A DNA stretch of 64,000 nt, from NCBI RefSeq assembly GCF_019754945.1, contig NZ_JAEUWU010000002.1, forward strand, positions 372,001 through 436,000, read 5' to 3'. The position numbers were made by a program, and so were the translations under genes. The stretch comes from Corynebacterium pseudokroppenstedtii (GTDB lineage: Bacteria; Actinomycetota; Actinomycetes; Mycobacteriales; Mycobacteriaceae). Below, one piece after another: positions 1-9,656 of the stretch. Each line of letters begins with the position of its first letter. The stretch's first letter is position 1. The notes under the pieces are model-generated. The model was not told the origin of the DNA. It worked only from the letters and a program-made list of their open reading frames with translations, and made no database searches.

Positions 1-275
1 GCCTCAACCTCTCGACGACTACGCGCGGTCCCTGCTATTTTCCCCAAGTTGTCGCCGAATATCCAGATGACATTTTTTAACGTCCTTTTTCCACACAGCG
101 GACACGGACGAACTTGCGGTTCACCATGAAAATCAGCGGCATCAATCAGGCGACGCGACGACTGCCGTAATTCTTCCGCAGAGATTTCTCCCCGGCGGTA
201 TTCAGCCAATAACCGTTGACGATCAAGCTGATGATTCCTCGTCTCTGTCCAGCTCACCCCGGTCACTATAGGCAC
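1..275 (-). CDS. DUF5318-type conserved actinobacterial protein (3' part cut by window edge)
   Basis: Reading the minus strand from about 275 to the edge gives an open frame with no stop. It holds an acidic/arginine-rich helical stretch (RQRLLAEYRRGEIS) followed by HGEPQVRPCPLCGK and VIWIFGDNLGKIAGTARS. This pattern, with the CPLC cysteine pair and the GDxLG...GxAR stretch, resembles the DUF5318 proteins found beside ponA and MarR-type genes in mycobacteria and corynebacteria. Function is unknown. The start is uncertain: GTG at 275 has GAGG a few bases upstream, while GTG codons at 266 and 257 are in frame too. The C-terminus lies outside the window. It is transcribed away from the MarR gene. 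Confidence 0.6.
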   Translation of the reverse strand, partial: MPIVTGVSWTETRNHQLDRQRLLAEYRRGEISAEELRQSSRRLIDAADFHGEPQVRPCPLCGKRTLKNVIWIFGDNLGKIAGTARSRREVE

Positions 276-438
276 AATAGCCTCACGTGTATAGCTCTAC
301 ACTGACGCCCGCAAAACCGGTATCTTCTATCGTCGTCTATACCAATATGTGGACTTCCACTTTCCTCGTGAGCCAACGTATCGAACTCGGGCGATATGTT
401 GAGATGCATTCCCAATCTCTACGCTGCACACAAGCAGC

Positions 439-467
439 TTTAGCGCGGGTAAAAATCCCCATATAAT
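439..467 (+). promoter_or_regulatory. Putative promoter of the MarR-usp cluster
   Basis: A perfect TATAAT lies at 462-467, 31 bases before the GTG start of the MarR gene. The -35 hexamer at the right distance (TTTAGC, 439-444) is weak. The -10 matches the corynebacterial SigA type TANAAT. Confidence 0.5.
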
Positions 468-498
468 GAGAGAAGTACACTACTGACTAACGCACCTG

Positions 499-1092
499 GT
501 GACAATGACCTCAACTGATAAAACCACCAATAACGATTTAGGCGATACCCGTACGGTTAACGCTACCGACACCCTCGGCGCACAGTCTCCTCACGAGACC
601 TCCAACTCATCCTCAAATCAATCCCCGGAAGACGTCTCTATTGAGGACATTGCGGCAAAACTACGGCCACTCTTCAATAGACTAGTTCTGATTTACTACC
701 GCCAGTCAGTTCACACTGATCTCACGACTAGTCAAATCTCCATACTGTCTATTCTTGAACAACATGGATCCATGCGGATTAGCGACATCGCCAAATATGA
801 ATCCATCCGCATGCCGACCGCATCGAACGCGATTCACCAGTTGGAATCAGACGGTCTCGTCACCCGGGAACGTGATAAACACGATCGGCGGGGAGTTACC
901 GTTGCCCTCACCGAGCACGGCCAACAGAAGCTCGATCACGTTAATGCCCAACGAAATCTTGAGTTCGCACGTTTCATAGCGAATTACACCGAGGAGGGCA
1001 AAGGACTAGTTATGGAGCTGACTGATCTCCTCGAACGTCTTCTTGATGACCATGAGGGTGGCCCAGACGACGAGCAACCAGTACACAACTAA
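499..1092 (+). CDS. MarR-family transcriptional regulator
   Basis: A 197-residue protein with about 48 polar, probably disordered residues and then a MarR winged helix. Visible parts are the dimer helix (LRPLFNRLVLIYYRQS), the DNA-reading helix region (SDIAKYESIRMPTASNAIHQLE), and the wing (LVTRERDKHDRRGVTVALT), whose DxRRxxV pattern is typical of MarR. It should repress DNA targets and release them on binding a ligand; the ligand is unknown. A universal stress protein and a small membrane protein follow closely on the same strand, so the three probably form an operon. In C. glutamicum a MarR regulator of envelope genes (MalR) sits in a comparable setting, but orthology is only a guess. GTG at 499 or ATG at 505 could be the start; no strong ribosome site separates them. 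Confidence 0.88.
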   Translation: MTMTSTDKTTNNDLGDTRTVNATDTLGAQSPHETSNSSSNQSPEDVSIEDIAAKLRPLFNRLVLIYYRQSVHTDLTTSQISILSILEQHGSMRISDIAKYESIRMPTASNAIHQLESDGLVTRERDKHDRRGVTVALTEHGQQKLDHVNAQRNLEFARFIANYTEEGKGLVMELTDLLERLLDDHEGGPDDEQPVHN

Positions 1093-1143
1093 CCTGGGTA
1101 ACAGCATCCTCAATCTCCGCCTTCCGACAAACGGAGCACTACC

Positions 1144-2061
1144 GTGACTAACGAATCCCCGGTTCGCATTCTTATCGCCCGACGCCCCCATCCGGCCGAA
1201 TCCAGCGCCGAGGAATTCGCCGCATGGTTGGCCCGTACCTCACCAGCTGTCATTCGGACTGTTACTGTCCTGCCATCCATATGGCCCTCCGAGGCTCCCG
1301 ACGAACTAGGGGAGGACTACCAACGTTGGATCCGCAAAGAGACCAAAAAATGTGAACGCACGGCACGTGAAGCCCTGAAGAATGCTCACGTTCCTGACGA
1401 TTCCCTGGATGCTCATCCCTTTGAGTTCATCACCGCCACCTCTGAAACAGACGCCCTCAACGACGCTGCCACTGAGTTCAACGCAACAATTGTCCTGCTC
1501 GGTTCCCACGCGTCTGCGCCCGAAGGCCGATTCGTCGCCGGATCCACAGCAGATGCGCTGCTTCACTGCGCACCTGTTTCCCTGGGCCTTGCTCCGCGTG
1601 ACCTACGGACATCCAAAAAAGGCGTCACACGGGTCAATTGTGCCTACGTCGACACTGAACAATCGCAGGAGGCACTGCGGAAAGCGTGCGACTACGCGCA
1701 CCGCTGGGATGTTCCCCTCCGCCTGGTGGCATTTACCCCCCACGGGCCGTCGATGTACCCCACCGAAACCCCGTACAAGCACGCCAAAGAGGCCACCCGG
1801 CAATGGCGTGACCAAGCCCAGAGCATCCTCGAGCGTGGCCAAGAACGCGCGCTCGCGCGCTTCGACGATCTTCGCGTCGATCTTGCCATCGGATCCGGCG
1901 AGGACTGGGAAAGTTCCATCACCGACCTAGATTGGAAGAAAGGGGACCTCCTAGTCGTGGGCAGTTCCACGCTGGGCGTCTTCGGGCATACGTTCCTTGG
2001 TTCGTCGACAAACCAGATTGTGCGGAATTCGCCCGTCCCCACTGTTATTGTTCCCGTCTAA
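1144..2061 (+). CDS. Universal stress protein with two Usp domains
   Basis: A 305-residue cytoplasmic protein made of two UspA-like domains (about 1-150 and 155-305). The second ends with GSSTLGVFGHTFLGSSTNQI then VPTVIVPV, which is the ATP-binding Usp motif G-2x-G-9x-G-S/T. The first has the matching GSHASAPEGRFVAGSTADALL segment. Tandem Usp proteins of this length are common in Actinobacteria and respond to stress or energy state; the exact role here is unknown. Start is GTG at 1144. It begins 51 bases after the MarR gene and is followed 30 bases later by the membrane protein gene, which suggests one transcript. Confidence 0.88.
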   Translation: MTNESPVRILIARRPHPAESSAEEFAAWLARTSPAVIRTVTVLPSIWPSEAPDELGEDYQRWIRKETKKCERTAREALKNAHVPDDSLDAHPFEFITATSETDALNDAATEFNATIVLLGSHASAPEGRFVAGSTADALLHCAPVSLGLAPRDLRTSKKGVTRVNCAYVDTEQSQEALRKACDYAHRWDVPLRLVAFTPHGPSMYPTETPYKHAKEATRQWRDQAQSILERGQERALARFDDLRVDLAIGSGEDWESSITDLDWKKGDLLVVGSSTLGVFGHTFLGSSTNQIVRNSPVPTVIVPV

Positions 2062-2091
2062 ACCAACATTTTCGCTGTAGAGGAGGTTCGA

Positions 2092-2580
2092 GTGGATAGC
2101 CACGGGAAATCTCATTCTCACCGCTCCGATGACCCCGACCAGCACGTCACCGTCGATAAAGCAGACTCCACACCATCCAAACCATCCCAGCTGGATTACG
2201 AACTCGACCCATTACTACGTCTAGAGCAACATACTCGGTCCACTCACCAAGCCATTGTGTATGTCATCGTGGTGCCGCTAATTACGCTGCTCGCGGCCGG
2301 GATCATCCTGTTCATTTCGCACAACCAGGGTGGCCCCGATTGCGACGCGGGGGAGTCGGCATGGATATGTTCGCGTACCTACGAAATTCTATTCCCGGTG
2401 GTGCCGGGGGCGATCGCCCTCATCGGCGCGCTCGGGGGAGTGTGGACCACCTATATCAAGTGGGCACGGTATGACCGCTGGCGCCCATGGCTCGCCATTT
2501 GTTGGGTGCTTATTCCCTTCGCGCTCGGGTGGATCACCAGCACCGGGTGGATGGCTATTGCCGGGCTTGATTACCGGTAG
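2092..2580 (+). CDS. Small membrane protein of unknown function
   Basis: 162 residues, GTG start with a strong AGGAGG ribosome site about 7 bases upstream. About 50 polar, His/Asp-rich residues are followed by three probable membrane helices, near residues 55-77, 98-120 and 133-155. A short loop after the first helix has two cysteines (DCDAGESAWICSR) that could form a disulfide if outside the membrane. I recognise no family. Its place as last gene of the MarR-Usp cluster hints at an envelope stress role, which is inference only. Confidence 0.75.
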   Translation: MDSHGKSHSHRSDDPDQHVTVDKADSTPSKPSQLDYELDPLLRLEQHTRSTHQAIVYVIVVPLITLLAAGIILFISHNQGGPDCDAGESAWICSRTYEILFPVVPGAIALIGALGGVWTTYIKWARYDRWRPWLAICWVLIPFALGWITSTGWMAIAGLDYR

Positions 2581-2630
2581 GCGCGACGGGCGATAGGTTG
2601 TCGGTGATATGCCGCTTGCGCCGCCGGTAA
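2571..2630. terminator. Possible stem-loop between convergent genes
   Basis: TTACCGG plus GGCGC (2571-2584) can pair with GCGCC plus CCGGTAA (2618-2630) with small bulges, around a loop of about 33 bases. It lies between convergent genes but has no T run, so the terminator role is weakly supported. Confidence 0.3.
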
Positions 2631-2640
2631 CGCGCGTCGG

Positions 2641-3399
2641 TTAGTCCTTCTGAATGTCCGGGTGGCCCACAGTACCGATCCGATTGAACGGCAAAATACG
2701 GGCATCCACCCGGCCAATAATGTTCTTCTCAGGCACCGTGCCCTGGTACTGGTCCTCCATGTGGTAGCGGGAATCCGCAGAATTCGTGCGGTTATCGCCC
2801 ATCAACCACACATTCCCATCGGGCACAGTGATCGGGCCAAAGTACCCGCCACCGCACGCTTCTGAGCCATGCTCAGTATCGACCTCCCGCTGCGGGGGCT
2901 GCAGAGTGTACGACGAATCAATCGTCTTCCCATTCACCTTGATGCCGTCGTCCCCGGGTTTGCACTCAACAGTTTGCCCGCCCGTCGCGATGACCCGCTT
3001 CACGACGTCATTCTCCGGGGGAGTAGCCAGCCCAATATACGACGCACCAGTACGCAACACCTTGCTGAAGCCGCTGCTCTCATCCGATGTGCTCTCGCCG
3101 AATTCCCCTTCGTCCCAGGACTCGGGGCCTTGGAACACGACGACGTCGCCCGGCTTGGGGGAACTGAAATCGTAGGCGAGTTTATTGACGAAAACGCGGT
3201 CGTTATTGCAGCCCGTGCACCCATTGAGCGTCGGCTCCATCGATTCCGAGGGAATAACGTAGACGCGCCCGATAAAGACCTGGAACAGCACAGCCACGAG
3301 GAGCGCGCAAAGGATAATGATCGGGATTTCGATATACCAGGGGCGTTCCTTCTTCACCGTGGCCGCGGCAGGGGTTGACCCCTTTGATTTTCCAAACAT
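2641..3399 (-). CDS. lepB: Signal peptidase I (membrane-bound serine protease, S26)
   Basis: 252 residues. It cleaves signal peptides from exported proteins using a Ser/Lys dyad. A Lys-rich cytosolic start and one membrane helix (about 25-45) precede IPSESMEPTL with the nucleophile Ser53; the general base is Lys134 in NDVVKRVIATGG. The last conserved box, LMGDNRTNSADSRYH, is near residues 199-213. The loop with CTGC (61-64) could hold a disulfide on the outer side. It begins only 24 bases after leuS on the same strand and is probably co-transcribed with it. This is not the usual corynebacterial lepB neighbourhood (beside rplS), so a second signal peptidase gene may exist elsewhere. Confidence 0.93.
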   Translation of the reverse strand: MFGKSKGSTPAAATVKKERPWYIEIPIIILCALLVAVLFQVFIGRVYVIPSESMEPTLNGCTGCNNDRVFVNKLAYDFSSPKPGDVVVFQGPESWDEGEFGESTSDESSGFSKVLRTGASYIGLATPPENDVVKRVIATGGQTVECKPGDDGIKVNGKTIDSSYTLQPPQREVDTEHGSEACGGGYFGPITVPDGNVWLMGDNRTNSADSRYHMEDQYQGTVPEKNIIGRVDARILPFNRIGTVGHPDIQKD

Positions 3400-3423
3400 G
3401 CTGTTTTCCGTTCCGGGTCGGGC

Positions 3424-6400
3424 CTAGATCACCACGTTGACCATACGGCCAGGGACAACGATCACTTTCTTAATCTCATGATCGCCCACGTGCTCTTTCA
3501 CCTTGGCGTCATCAAGTGCCGCAGCTTCAATATCTTCGCGCGAGGCGTCCGTCGCTACATTAATACGGCTACGGACTTTCCCCTGCACCTGAACAGGAAT
3601 CTCGACGGTGTCGTCGACAAGCCACTTCTCCTCGAACGTCGGGAAGGGACCGTGAGCCAAGGACTCGGTGTGGCCCAACCGCGACCACAACTCTTCCGCG
3701 ATGTGCGGGGCCAGCGGGGCGACGAGCAGCACCGCCGGTTCAACGATCTCGCGGGGAGCGCCGCCCGCATACGTCTTGGTCACGTAGTTGACGTACTCAA
3801 TGAGTTTCGCCACCGCGGTGTTATCCATCAGCTGGGCGTAGTCCTCACGGACCGCGGCAATCGTGCGGTGCAGGGCACGGCGGTCGTCATCGGTGGGGGT
3901 CGCATCCGTGACGACGAGGTCACCGGTGGATTCGTTGACCACCAGCCGCCACAGACGCTGCAAGAAGCGCTGCGAACCCACGACGTCCTTCGTCGCCCAG
4001 GGGCGCGATGTGTCCAACGGGCCCATCGACATTTCGTAAATGCGCAGCGTATCCGCGCCGTAGTTGTCACAGATGTCCTCGGGGGAGACGGCATTCTTCA
4101 GGGACTTACCCATCTTGCCGTACTCCTGGTGGACCTGGATTTCGCCGTGCTCATTGGTCTGAACACCGTCCATGTTCCGCCCGTCGCTGGGGACCCACCA
4201 GAAGGAGCCATCGCGCTCGACGACCTCCGCAGCGGGGATGTACACACCGCGGTCGTCGGTGTACGCGAAGGCCTGGATGTAACCCTGGTTGAAGAGGCGA
4301 TGGTACGGCTCGCAGGAGGACACGTATCCGAGGTCAAACAGCACCTTGTGCCAGAACCGGGAGTACAGCAGGTGCAGCACGGCGTGCTCGACGCCGCCGA
4401 CATACAGGTCCACACCACCGGATTTCTTCTGATCCGTGGGCCCCATCCAATACTTTTCGTTCTCGGGGTCGCAGAGCGCGTCCTGGTTGGTCGGATCCAC
4501 ATAGCGGAGCTCGTACCAGGAACTTCCCGCCCATTGTGGCATCACATTCGTATCGCGTCGGTACTTCTTGGGGCCATCGCCCAAATCCAGCTCGACATTG
4601 ACCCAGTCCGTCGCCTTGGCCAGCGGCGGGTGCGGCTCGGACTCCGCGTCATCGGGATCGAAGGACACCGGCCGGTAGTCGTCAACATCCGGGAGCACAA
4701 CGGGCAACATGGACTCCGGGAGCGGATGGGCAACGTCGTTGTCGTCGTACACAATGGGGAAGGGTTCACCCCAGTAGCGCTGCCGAGCGAAGAGCCAATC
4801 ACGCAGCTTGTACTGGATTTTTTCCTTGCCGACGCCACGCTGCGCGAGCCAATCAATAGTGCGGACTTTCGCGTCCTGCAAGTGGAGGCCATTGATGTCT
4901 AGGCCGTCGTCGTTGGCGGAGTTCACTGCGGTGCCGGCGCCCGTGAAAGCCTCAACGGTGACGTCGCCGCCGGAAATGACCTCGGTGATAGGCAATTCGA
5001 AGACGCGGGCGAAGTCGTAGTCGCGCTCATCGTGCGCGGGAACAGCCATGATCGCGCCCGTGCCGTAGCCGGACAGGACATAGTCGGCGATGAACACGGG
5101 GATGCGACGGCCATTCACGGGGTTCGTGGCGTACACGCCCAGGAACACACCGGTCTTTTCTTTGTTCTCTTGGCGCTCCAAATCGGACTTCGCGACGATG
5201 GACGCGCGGTACTCCTTCACCGCCTCGGCAGGGGTGGCCGCGCCGCCGGTCCAGCGGTCGATGGCGTCGTCGGACAGAGAGCGCTCAGCGCGGAGATCCG
5301 GCCACTGATCTGCGACGACCTCGTCGACAAGCTCGTGTTCTGGCGCCAAGACAAGGTATTCCGCGCCGAAGAGGGTGTCGGGGCGGGTGGTGAACACGGG
5401 GCACGTGGCGGCGCTGTGGTCGGGGCCGTTCGTCGGGATGGTGAAGGTTACTTCCGCACCCCTAGACCGGCCGATCCAGTTGCGCTGCATGGACTTCACC
5501 TTGTCGGGCCAATCCAACAGGTCGAGGTCGTCGAGCAGGCGATCCGAGTACTGAGTGATCCGCATCATCCACTGGGTCAGCTTCTTGCGGAAAACAGGGA
5601 AGTTGCCACGTTCCGAGCGGCCGTCGGCGGTGACTTCTTCATTGGCCAAGACCGTGCCGAGCCCGGGGGCCCAATTCACTGTTGACCTGGACCGATAGAC
5701 CAAACGGAAGGTTTCAACGATATGCTCACGCTGGGCATCATCCAGCGCTTCCCATAGTTGCGCGGAACTCTTACCGGCTTGTTCAGCGGCTTCGACTGCC
5801 GCGCCCGTGTCGGGATCAACACTCTGGTAGCCGGGGCCGGAGGTCACATCGACCGCGCCCGAGGCCAGCTTTTCCCGCAATTCCGAAACCGGCCGGGCTG
5901 CGTTGGCCTCGGGGTCAAACCACGAGTTGAAAATCTGGAGGAAAATCCACTGGGTCCAGCGGTAGAAATCTTGGTCAGTCGTAGCAAATGACCGACGAGG
6001 ATCGTGCCCCAGGCCCAGGCGGCCCAGCTGGCGCTTCATGTTTGCGATATTCGCCTCGGTGGTGGTCCGTGGGTGCGTTCCTGTCTGGACCGCATACTGT
6101 TCCGCGGGCAGGCCATAGGCGTCATATCCCAGCGTGTGCAGGACGTTCTTGCCCAACATGCGGTGGAAACGTGCGTAGACGTCCGTCGCAATGTAGCCCA
6201 GAGGGTGCCCAACGTGCAGGCCCACGCCCGATGGGTAGGGGAACATATCTTGGACAAAGATCCGATCGTCGGGAAGATCCGAACCACCATCGCGGGGCGC
6301 TAAATCCCCAACTGGGTTGGGAGCATTGAATATTCCCTCTTGGGACCACCGCTGGTGCCAGGCATTTTCGATCTCCGCAGCCAGGCCGGCGGTGTAGCGG

Positions 6401-6549
6401 AAACGTGGTTCGTTATTAGTTATTGACGGCGCACTCGACCGCGAGGGAACAGAGCCTGACGAAGTATGGTGGGAGGAGGAGGACACTGAAGTAGTGAGAT
6501 GATCAGTTGACTGGCCCCCATTCGGGCTCTTTTCTCTCGGATTTGTCAT
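3424..6549 (-). CDS. leuS: Leucyl-tRNA synthetase
   Basis: Class I synthetase that charges tRNA-Leu. It has the HIGH-type motif HVGH (in [16 protein letters not shown]), an editing (CP1) domain containing [25 protein letters not shown]-like zinc/insert regions ([16 protein letters not shown]) and the KMSKS-type loop as KMGKS (near 4105). The protein is about 1041 residues from ATG 6549, longer than the usual 950 or so, because of a Ser/Thr-rich N-terminal stretch of some 60 residues that looks disordered. The frame stays open further upstream to TTG 6606, but a -10 box (TAGACT) sits 8 bases before ATG 6549, which favours this start and a leaderless mRNA. Downstream lepB follows at 24 bases. 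Confidence 0.95.
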   Translation of the reverse strand: MTNPREKSPNGGQSTDHLTTSVSSSSHHTSSGSVPSRSSAPSITNNEPRFRYTAGLAAEIENAWHQRWSQEGIFNAPNPVGDLAPRDGGSDLPDDRIFVQDMFPYPSGVGLHVGHPLGYIATDVYARFHRMLGKNVLHTLGYDAYGLPAEQYAVQTGTHPRTTTEANIANMKRQLGRLGLGHDPRRSFATTDQDFYRWTQWIFLQIFNSWFDPEANAARPVSELREKLASGAVDVTSGPGYQSVDPDTGAAVEAAEQAGKSSAQLWEALDDAQREHIVETFRLVYRSRSTVNWAPGLGTVLANEEVTADGRSERGNFPVFRKKLTQWMMRITQYSDRLLDDLDLLDWPDKVKSMQRNWIGRSRGAEVTFTIPTNGPDHSAATCPVFTTRPDTLFGAEYLVLAPEHELVDEVVADQWPDLRAERSLSDDAIDRWTGGAATPAEAVKEYRASIVAKSDLERQENKEKTGVFLGVYATNPVNGRRIPVFIADYVLSGYGTGAIMAVPAHDERDYDFARVFELPITEVISGGDVTVEAFTGAGTAVNSANDDGLDINGLHLQDAKVRTIDWLAQRGVGKEKIQYKLRDWLFARQRYWGEPFPIVYDDNDVAHPLPESMLPVVLPDVDDYRPVSFDPDDAESEPHPPLAKATDWVNVELDLGDGPKKYRRDTNVMPQWAGSSWYELRYVDPTNQDALCDPENEKYWMGPTDQKKSGGVDLYVGGVEHAVLHLLYSRFWHKVLFDLGYVSSCEPYHRLFNQGYIQAFAYTDDRGVYIPAAEVVERDGSFWWVPSDGRNMDGVQTNEHGEIQVHQEYGKMGKSLKNAVSPEDICDNYGADTLRIYEMSMGPLDTSRPWATKDVVGSQRFLQRLWRLVVNESTGDLVVTDATPTDDDRRALHRTIAAVREDYAQLMDNTAVAKLIEYVNYVTKTYAGGAPREIVEPAVLLVAPLAPHIAEELWSRLGHTESLAHGPFPTFEEKWLVDDTVEIPVQVQGKVRSRINVATDASREDIEAAALDDAKVKEHVGDHEIKKVIVVPGRMVNVVI

Positions 6550-6557
6550 GGTCACAT

Positions 6558-6585
6558 AGTCTAGTTGGGCCTGTGATGAGGGCAA
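6558..6585 (-). promoter_or_regulatory. Putative leuS promoter (leaderless type)
   Basis: On the minus strand TTGCCC (6585-6580) and TAGACT (6563-6558) are 16 bases apart. The transcript would begin at or next to the leuS start codon. No ribosome site is seen before ATG 6549. Confidence 0.45.
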
Positions 6586-6633
6586 CTGCCCGGTCATCTC
6601 AGACAAACGAACCCCTCACAAAAAGGAGCACAT

Positions 6634-7770
6634 ATGCCTAACCCCACTGTTTTTTCTGACTTCGTCAATTTCTATCGCGACATGTATTCACCGGAAGCGC
6701 TCTCCGCATCAGACATTTTCGCTAAAAAGACTGAGTCTTTTTCCATCAATGACGTTATTCACCCGGCTGACCAGAAGTGGTTCGCTGAACACAACAAAGA
6801 AGCAAGCATTAAGAAAGGTTCCATCGTTTATCTTGGGGATGAACCTTTTTATGGCCTTCTGTCTGAGGTCGACGACGGGATTATTAACCGCACGTTCCCG
6901 CATATCGTGGACCGTCCCGCCTCGAACCGAATTAAGCTCATGGTTCTTGGTGATAACGCGATTTTTAAAAATAAAGTTTCTGGATACTTAGCCGATGGGT
7001 TAATCCAAGCTAAAAATGCAGAAGGCCATCAAGGCTCCGCTGAAGAACCTATTAAGTATTTCGATGCTCTGCTTCAAAAAATTGATCACTCCTTGCCACT
7101 AGTTCGACGTCAACGTGGGGAACAGCTTGGTCACTCACTGACTCGTACAGCCCAAGCATTGGCTGAAATTCTGGACCTCAACGATCAGCAGAATGCGATG
7201 ATGACCGGCCGGGATGATCTCTCTGTTGGGGACAATGAATTCCCGCTTATTCCAGCGTGGGAGCTTCGCCATGTACTCATGGATAAATGGCCAGGAAACC
7301 GGATGACCACAGATGGCGTGCTGCATATTTCCGGAGATAACCTGCCTACATCCAGCGAAATTGGCCGGCTCGAGCTCTATCCGTGGCGTAGTCTCCAGCG
7401 AGGTGTCATTCCGGAATGGATCAAAGAAAAGATTGCGGAGGGTGACGTACCACCGTCAGTAAGCAAAGCTGCGTCTGTAATTATTAACATTCTGGATCGC
7501 CTTGACGATGACGCTAATGATCTTCTTTTCGTCGTGGCTAACCCTGAAGAGTGGGCAGACGCTATTCGGGGAACCGCACAGGCCGCGGACCATGACAATG
7601 TTGACCAGTTGCTTGATCGTTTCACGAAGAAGCAACTGTTGTATTCCGACACTCGTGATCTCTCCATCGACAACCTTCTCGACGCCTGTATCGGCGACGG
7701 AGCTAAATCTCAACGTTCCGCCGATAAACGCCTCCACGGGCTGAGCGGCGTCGATATTACTACTAGCTAA
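6634..7770 (+). CDS. Conserved-looking protein of unknown function, 378 residues
   Basis: A clear gene: ATG preceded by AAAAGGAG at good distance, and a coherent soluble, acidic protein without signal peptide or membrane helix. I do not recognise a domain. Visible points are an N-terminal segment with HPADQKWFAEHNKEASIKKGS, a middle helical part (GEQLGHSLTRTAQALAEILDLNDQQ), and a C-terminal helical part (ASVIINILDRLDDDANDLLFVV). It is read divergently from leuS with about 85 bases between the starts. The SDR gene follows 51 bases downstream on the same strand. Lower G+C than leuS by eye may mean a different history, but that was not computed. Confidence 0.75.
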   Translation: MPNPTVFSDFVNFYRDMYSPEALSASDIFAKKTESFSINDVIHPADQKWFAEHNKEASIKKGSIVYLGDEPFYGLLSEVDDGIINRTFPHIVDRPASNRIKLMVLGDNAIFKNKVSGYLADGLIQAKNAEGHQGSAEEPIKYFDALLQKIDHSLPLVRRQRGEQLGHSLTRTAQALAEILDLNDQQNAMMTGRDDLSVGDNEFPLIPAWELRHVLMDKWPGNRMTTDGVLHISGDNLPTSSEIGRLELYPWRSLQRGVIPEWIKEKIAEGDVPPSVSKAASVIINILDRLDDDANDLLFVVANPEEWADAIRGTAQAADHDNVDQLLDRFTKKQLLYSDTRDLSIDNLLDACIGDGAKSQRSADKRLHGLSGVDITTS

Positions 7771-7821
7771 ACCCAGATCAGCGGCCTCATTTGGCCACAT
7801 GCTACCGAGGAACCACACCCC

Positions 7822-8544
7822 ATGACCACACCGCCCACTTCATCCTCCGAACGCCCGGTAGCCCTCATCACAGGAGGGACCCGCGGTATCGGGCTAGCTA
7901 TCGCCCACGACCTCGCCACCACACACACCGTCTACATCGGCGGGACCAGCGAAGAGAGCGTCAAGAAGGCCCAACAGACCGTTCCCGATGCGCGACCATT
8001 CGTCGCAGATCTCACCGACCCGTCATCCGTCGGCAAGGCTCTAGAAGCTTTCCCCGAACCAGCGCTGGATGTGCTTGTTCTCAGTGCCGGGATATCGGTC
8101 GGCGGCGCGATTGCCGATGTCTCCCGCGAAGACTGGGTTCGGGTGCTTGACCTCAACGTTATTGCGCAGGTGGACCTCATCCGGCAGCTCTTGCCGAAGT
8201 TGCGCGCTACCCACGGCGACATTGTGGCCATTAACTCCGGCTCCGGGCACAGGTCCCGCCCCGGGAGCGCACCGTACTGCGCCTCGAAATTTGCCCTCCG
8301 CGCTATTACCGACGCACTCCGCGAGGAAGAGCGCGGTGTTGTGCGCGTGACTTCGGTCCACCCAGGTCGCGTCGATACTGATATGCAACGCGAAATCCAG
8401 GCAGAGAAAGGAATGGCGCCCGAGGACTACGATGGAGCAATTTATGTGCAGCCGGAATCCATCGCGGCCGCGGTGCGCACAGCCATCGATGCCACACCCG
8501 AATGCACCGTGGAAGAGATCCGCGTCCGGCCTGTGATCGCATAA
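7822..8544 (+). CDS. Short-chain dehydrogenase/reductase (SDR)
   Basis: 240 residues, classical SDR fold for an NAD(P)-dependent oxidoreductase. The cofactor site is GGTRGIGLAIA near residue 17, the NxG region is LSAGIS, the catalytic Ser lies in AINSGSGH and the YxxxK pair is in YCASKFAL. The line SVHPGRVDT after the active site is usual in SDRs. Substrate cannot be told from sequence. It starts 51 bases after the unknown 378-residue protein, and the SdpI-like gene begins 23 bases after its stop but seems to have its own leaderless promoter. Confidence 0.88.
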   Translation: MTTPPTSSSERPVALITGGTRGIGLAIAHDLATTHTVYIGGTSEESVKKAQQTVPDARPFVADLTDPSSVGKALEAFPEPALDVLVLSAGISVGGAIADVSREDWVRVLDLNVIAQVDLIRQLLPKLRATHGDIVAINSGSGHRSRPGSAPYCASKFALRAITDALREEERGVVRVTSVHPGRVDTDMQREIQAEKGMAPEDYDGAIYVQPESIAAAVRTAIDATPECTVEEIRVRPVIA

Positions 8545-8567
8545 CGCGGCGGGCTTACACTAGAACC

Positions 8568-9023
8568 ATGATTGTCGGCATCATTCTGGTTATTCTCGCT
8601 ATTGCACTGGGTGGCGTGGGCCTGGCCGCATGGGGAGGAAAACTTCCCGGTAACAGTTGGGTAGGCATTCGTGTCCCCGAGGTTCGACGTGATCCCGCCA
8701 TGTGGGAACTTGCGCACAAGGTGGCCGCGCCGAGTTGGACAGTCGGTGGGCTGGCCCTGCTGCTCGGGGGAGTTGTCGCTTTTGGTGCTTCCGGATGGGC
8801 ATGGCTGTGGGTTGCCGTAGCTGTCATCGCATCGGTGGCTCTCATCGGTGTGGGTGCCGCCATGGGCGCACACACTGTCGCGGTGCTTGATGCTCAACGG
8901 CAAGCCGAAGAAAGCAACGCATCATGCTCCTGTGGTGGCGGGGAAGCTTCACAGCAACCCAGCAAGCCCGTGGCCGTCGATATCGATGCCGCGCGACGCG
9001 CCGCACAGGCTGCAGATTCCTAA
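8568..9023 (+). CDS. SdpI-like small membrane protein
   Basis: About 151 residues from ATG 8568. The first helix (IVGIILVILAIALGGVGLAAWGG) is followed by KLPGNSWVGIRVPEVRRDPAMWELAHKVA, the conserved SdpI/YhfL-type signature NxxxGIRxPxxxxxxxxWxxxHr, then two more helices. SdpI of Bacillus is an immunity protein and signal sensor; corynebacterial relatives are uncharacterised. The C-terminal tail has a Cys cluster (SCSCGGG) and Ala-rich end. A -10 box TACACT (8556-8561) six bases before ATG supports this start over the longer frame from 8502, which would overlap the SDR gene. Confidence 0.8.
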   Translation: MIVGIILVILAIALGGVGLAAWGGKLPGNSWVGIRVPEVRRDPAMWELAHKVAAPSWTVGGLALLLGGVVAFGASGWAWLWVAVAVIASVALIGVGAAMGAHTVAVLDAQRQAEESNASCSCGGGEASQQPSKPVAVDIDAARRAAQAADS

Positions 9024-9093
9024 TTTGGTTTTCTACGCAGGCCTCTACGGATTTTAACTAACTGTTCGCCCACACTGCGGAGGAAAACTACTA

Positions 9094-9618
9094 ATGGCTA
9101 CACCGCCCTTCATCATTGATCTCCGCTCAAAAATTGGCCACGATCCCCTCTGGCTGCCCGGGGTGACCGTCGTTATCCTTCGCGACGGTCCCGTTCCCGG
9201 CGCGCGGGAAGTTCTTCTGGTTCGGCGCGTCGATAATGGACAGTGGACACCTGTTACGGGCATCGTTGACCCAGGTGAGCATCCTCATGTTGCGGCTATC
9301 CGGGAAGCCCAAGAAGAAACGAGGGCGCTCATCGAGATCGAATCTCTTTTGAATGTCCAAGCGGTGGGTCCTGTGACGTACCCCAATGGCGATGTGACGT
9401 CATACGTGGACACCGCATTTCGCGCCTCGCTTCAGGACGATTCACCGGAGATTGGCATTGGCGACGACGAATCTCAAGCCGTTGTCTGGTGCAATGTGAA
9501 CGAATTGCCTGATATGAAACCACGGTTCCGAGCCATTATTGCTCGGGCATGCGACGACGCAGATCACGGCGGCGCAGCATCATGGGGGCCACTTCCCGGA
9601 ACAGAAAAATCTGGCTAG
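9094..9618 (+). CDS. Nudix hydrolase
   Basis: 174 residues. Nudix enzymes cleave nucleoside diphosphates linked to another group, with a metal bound by the Nudix box. The box here is GIVDPGEHPHVAAIREAQEE followed by TRAL, so G-x5-E-x7-RE-x-x-EE is intact but the usual Gly after EET is Arg. N-terminal DLRSKIGHDPLWLPGVTVVIL and the domain order resemble actinobacterial MutT-like proteins of about 160 residues. Substrate unknown. ATG 9094 has GGAGG 10 bases upstream. A strong hairpin follows the gene. Confidence 0.85.
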   Translation: MATPPFIIDLRSKIGHDPLWLPGVTVVILRDGPVPGAREVLLVRRVDNGQWTPVTGIVDPGEHPHVAAIREAQEETRALIEIESLLNVQAVGPVTYPNGDVTSYVDTAFRASLQDDSPEIGIGDDESQAVVWCNVNELPDMKPRFRAIIARACDDADHGGAASWGPLPGTEKSG

Positions 9619-9656
9619 TAAGACAAAACTCCCGTTGCCCAGGCACAAACGTAGAA

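Noticed and set aside
3478-4902. A 474-codon open frame on the plus strand
   Set aside because: It is the antisense of leuS; the translation has no coherent fold and leuS motifs are certain.
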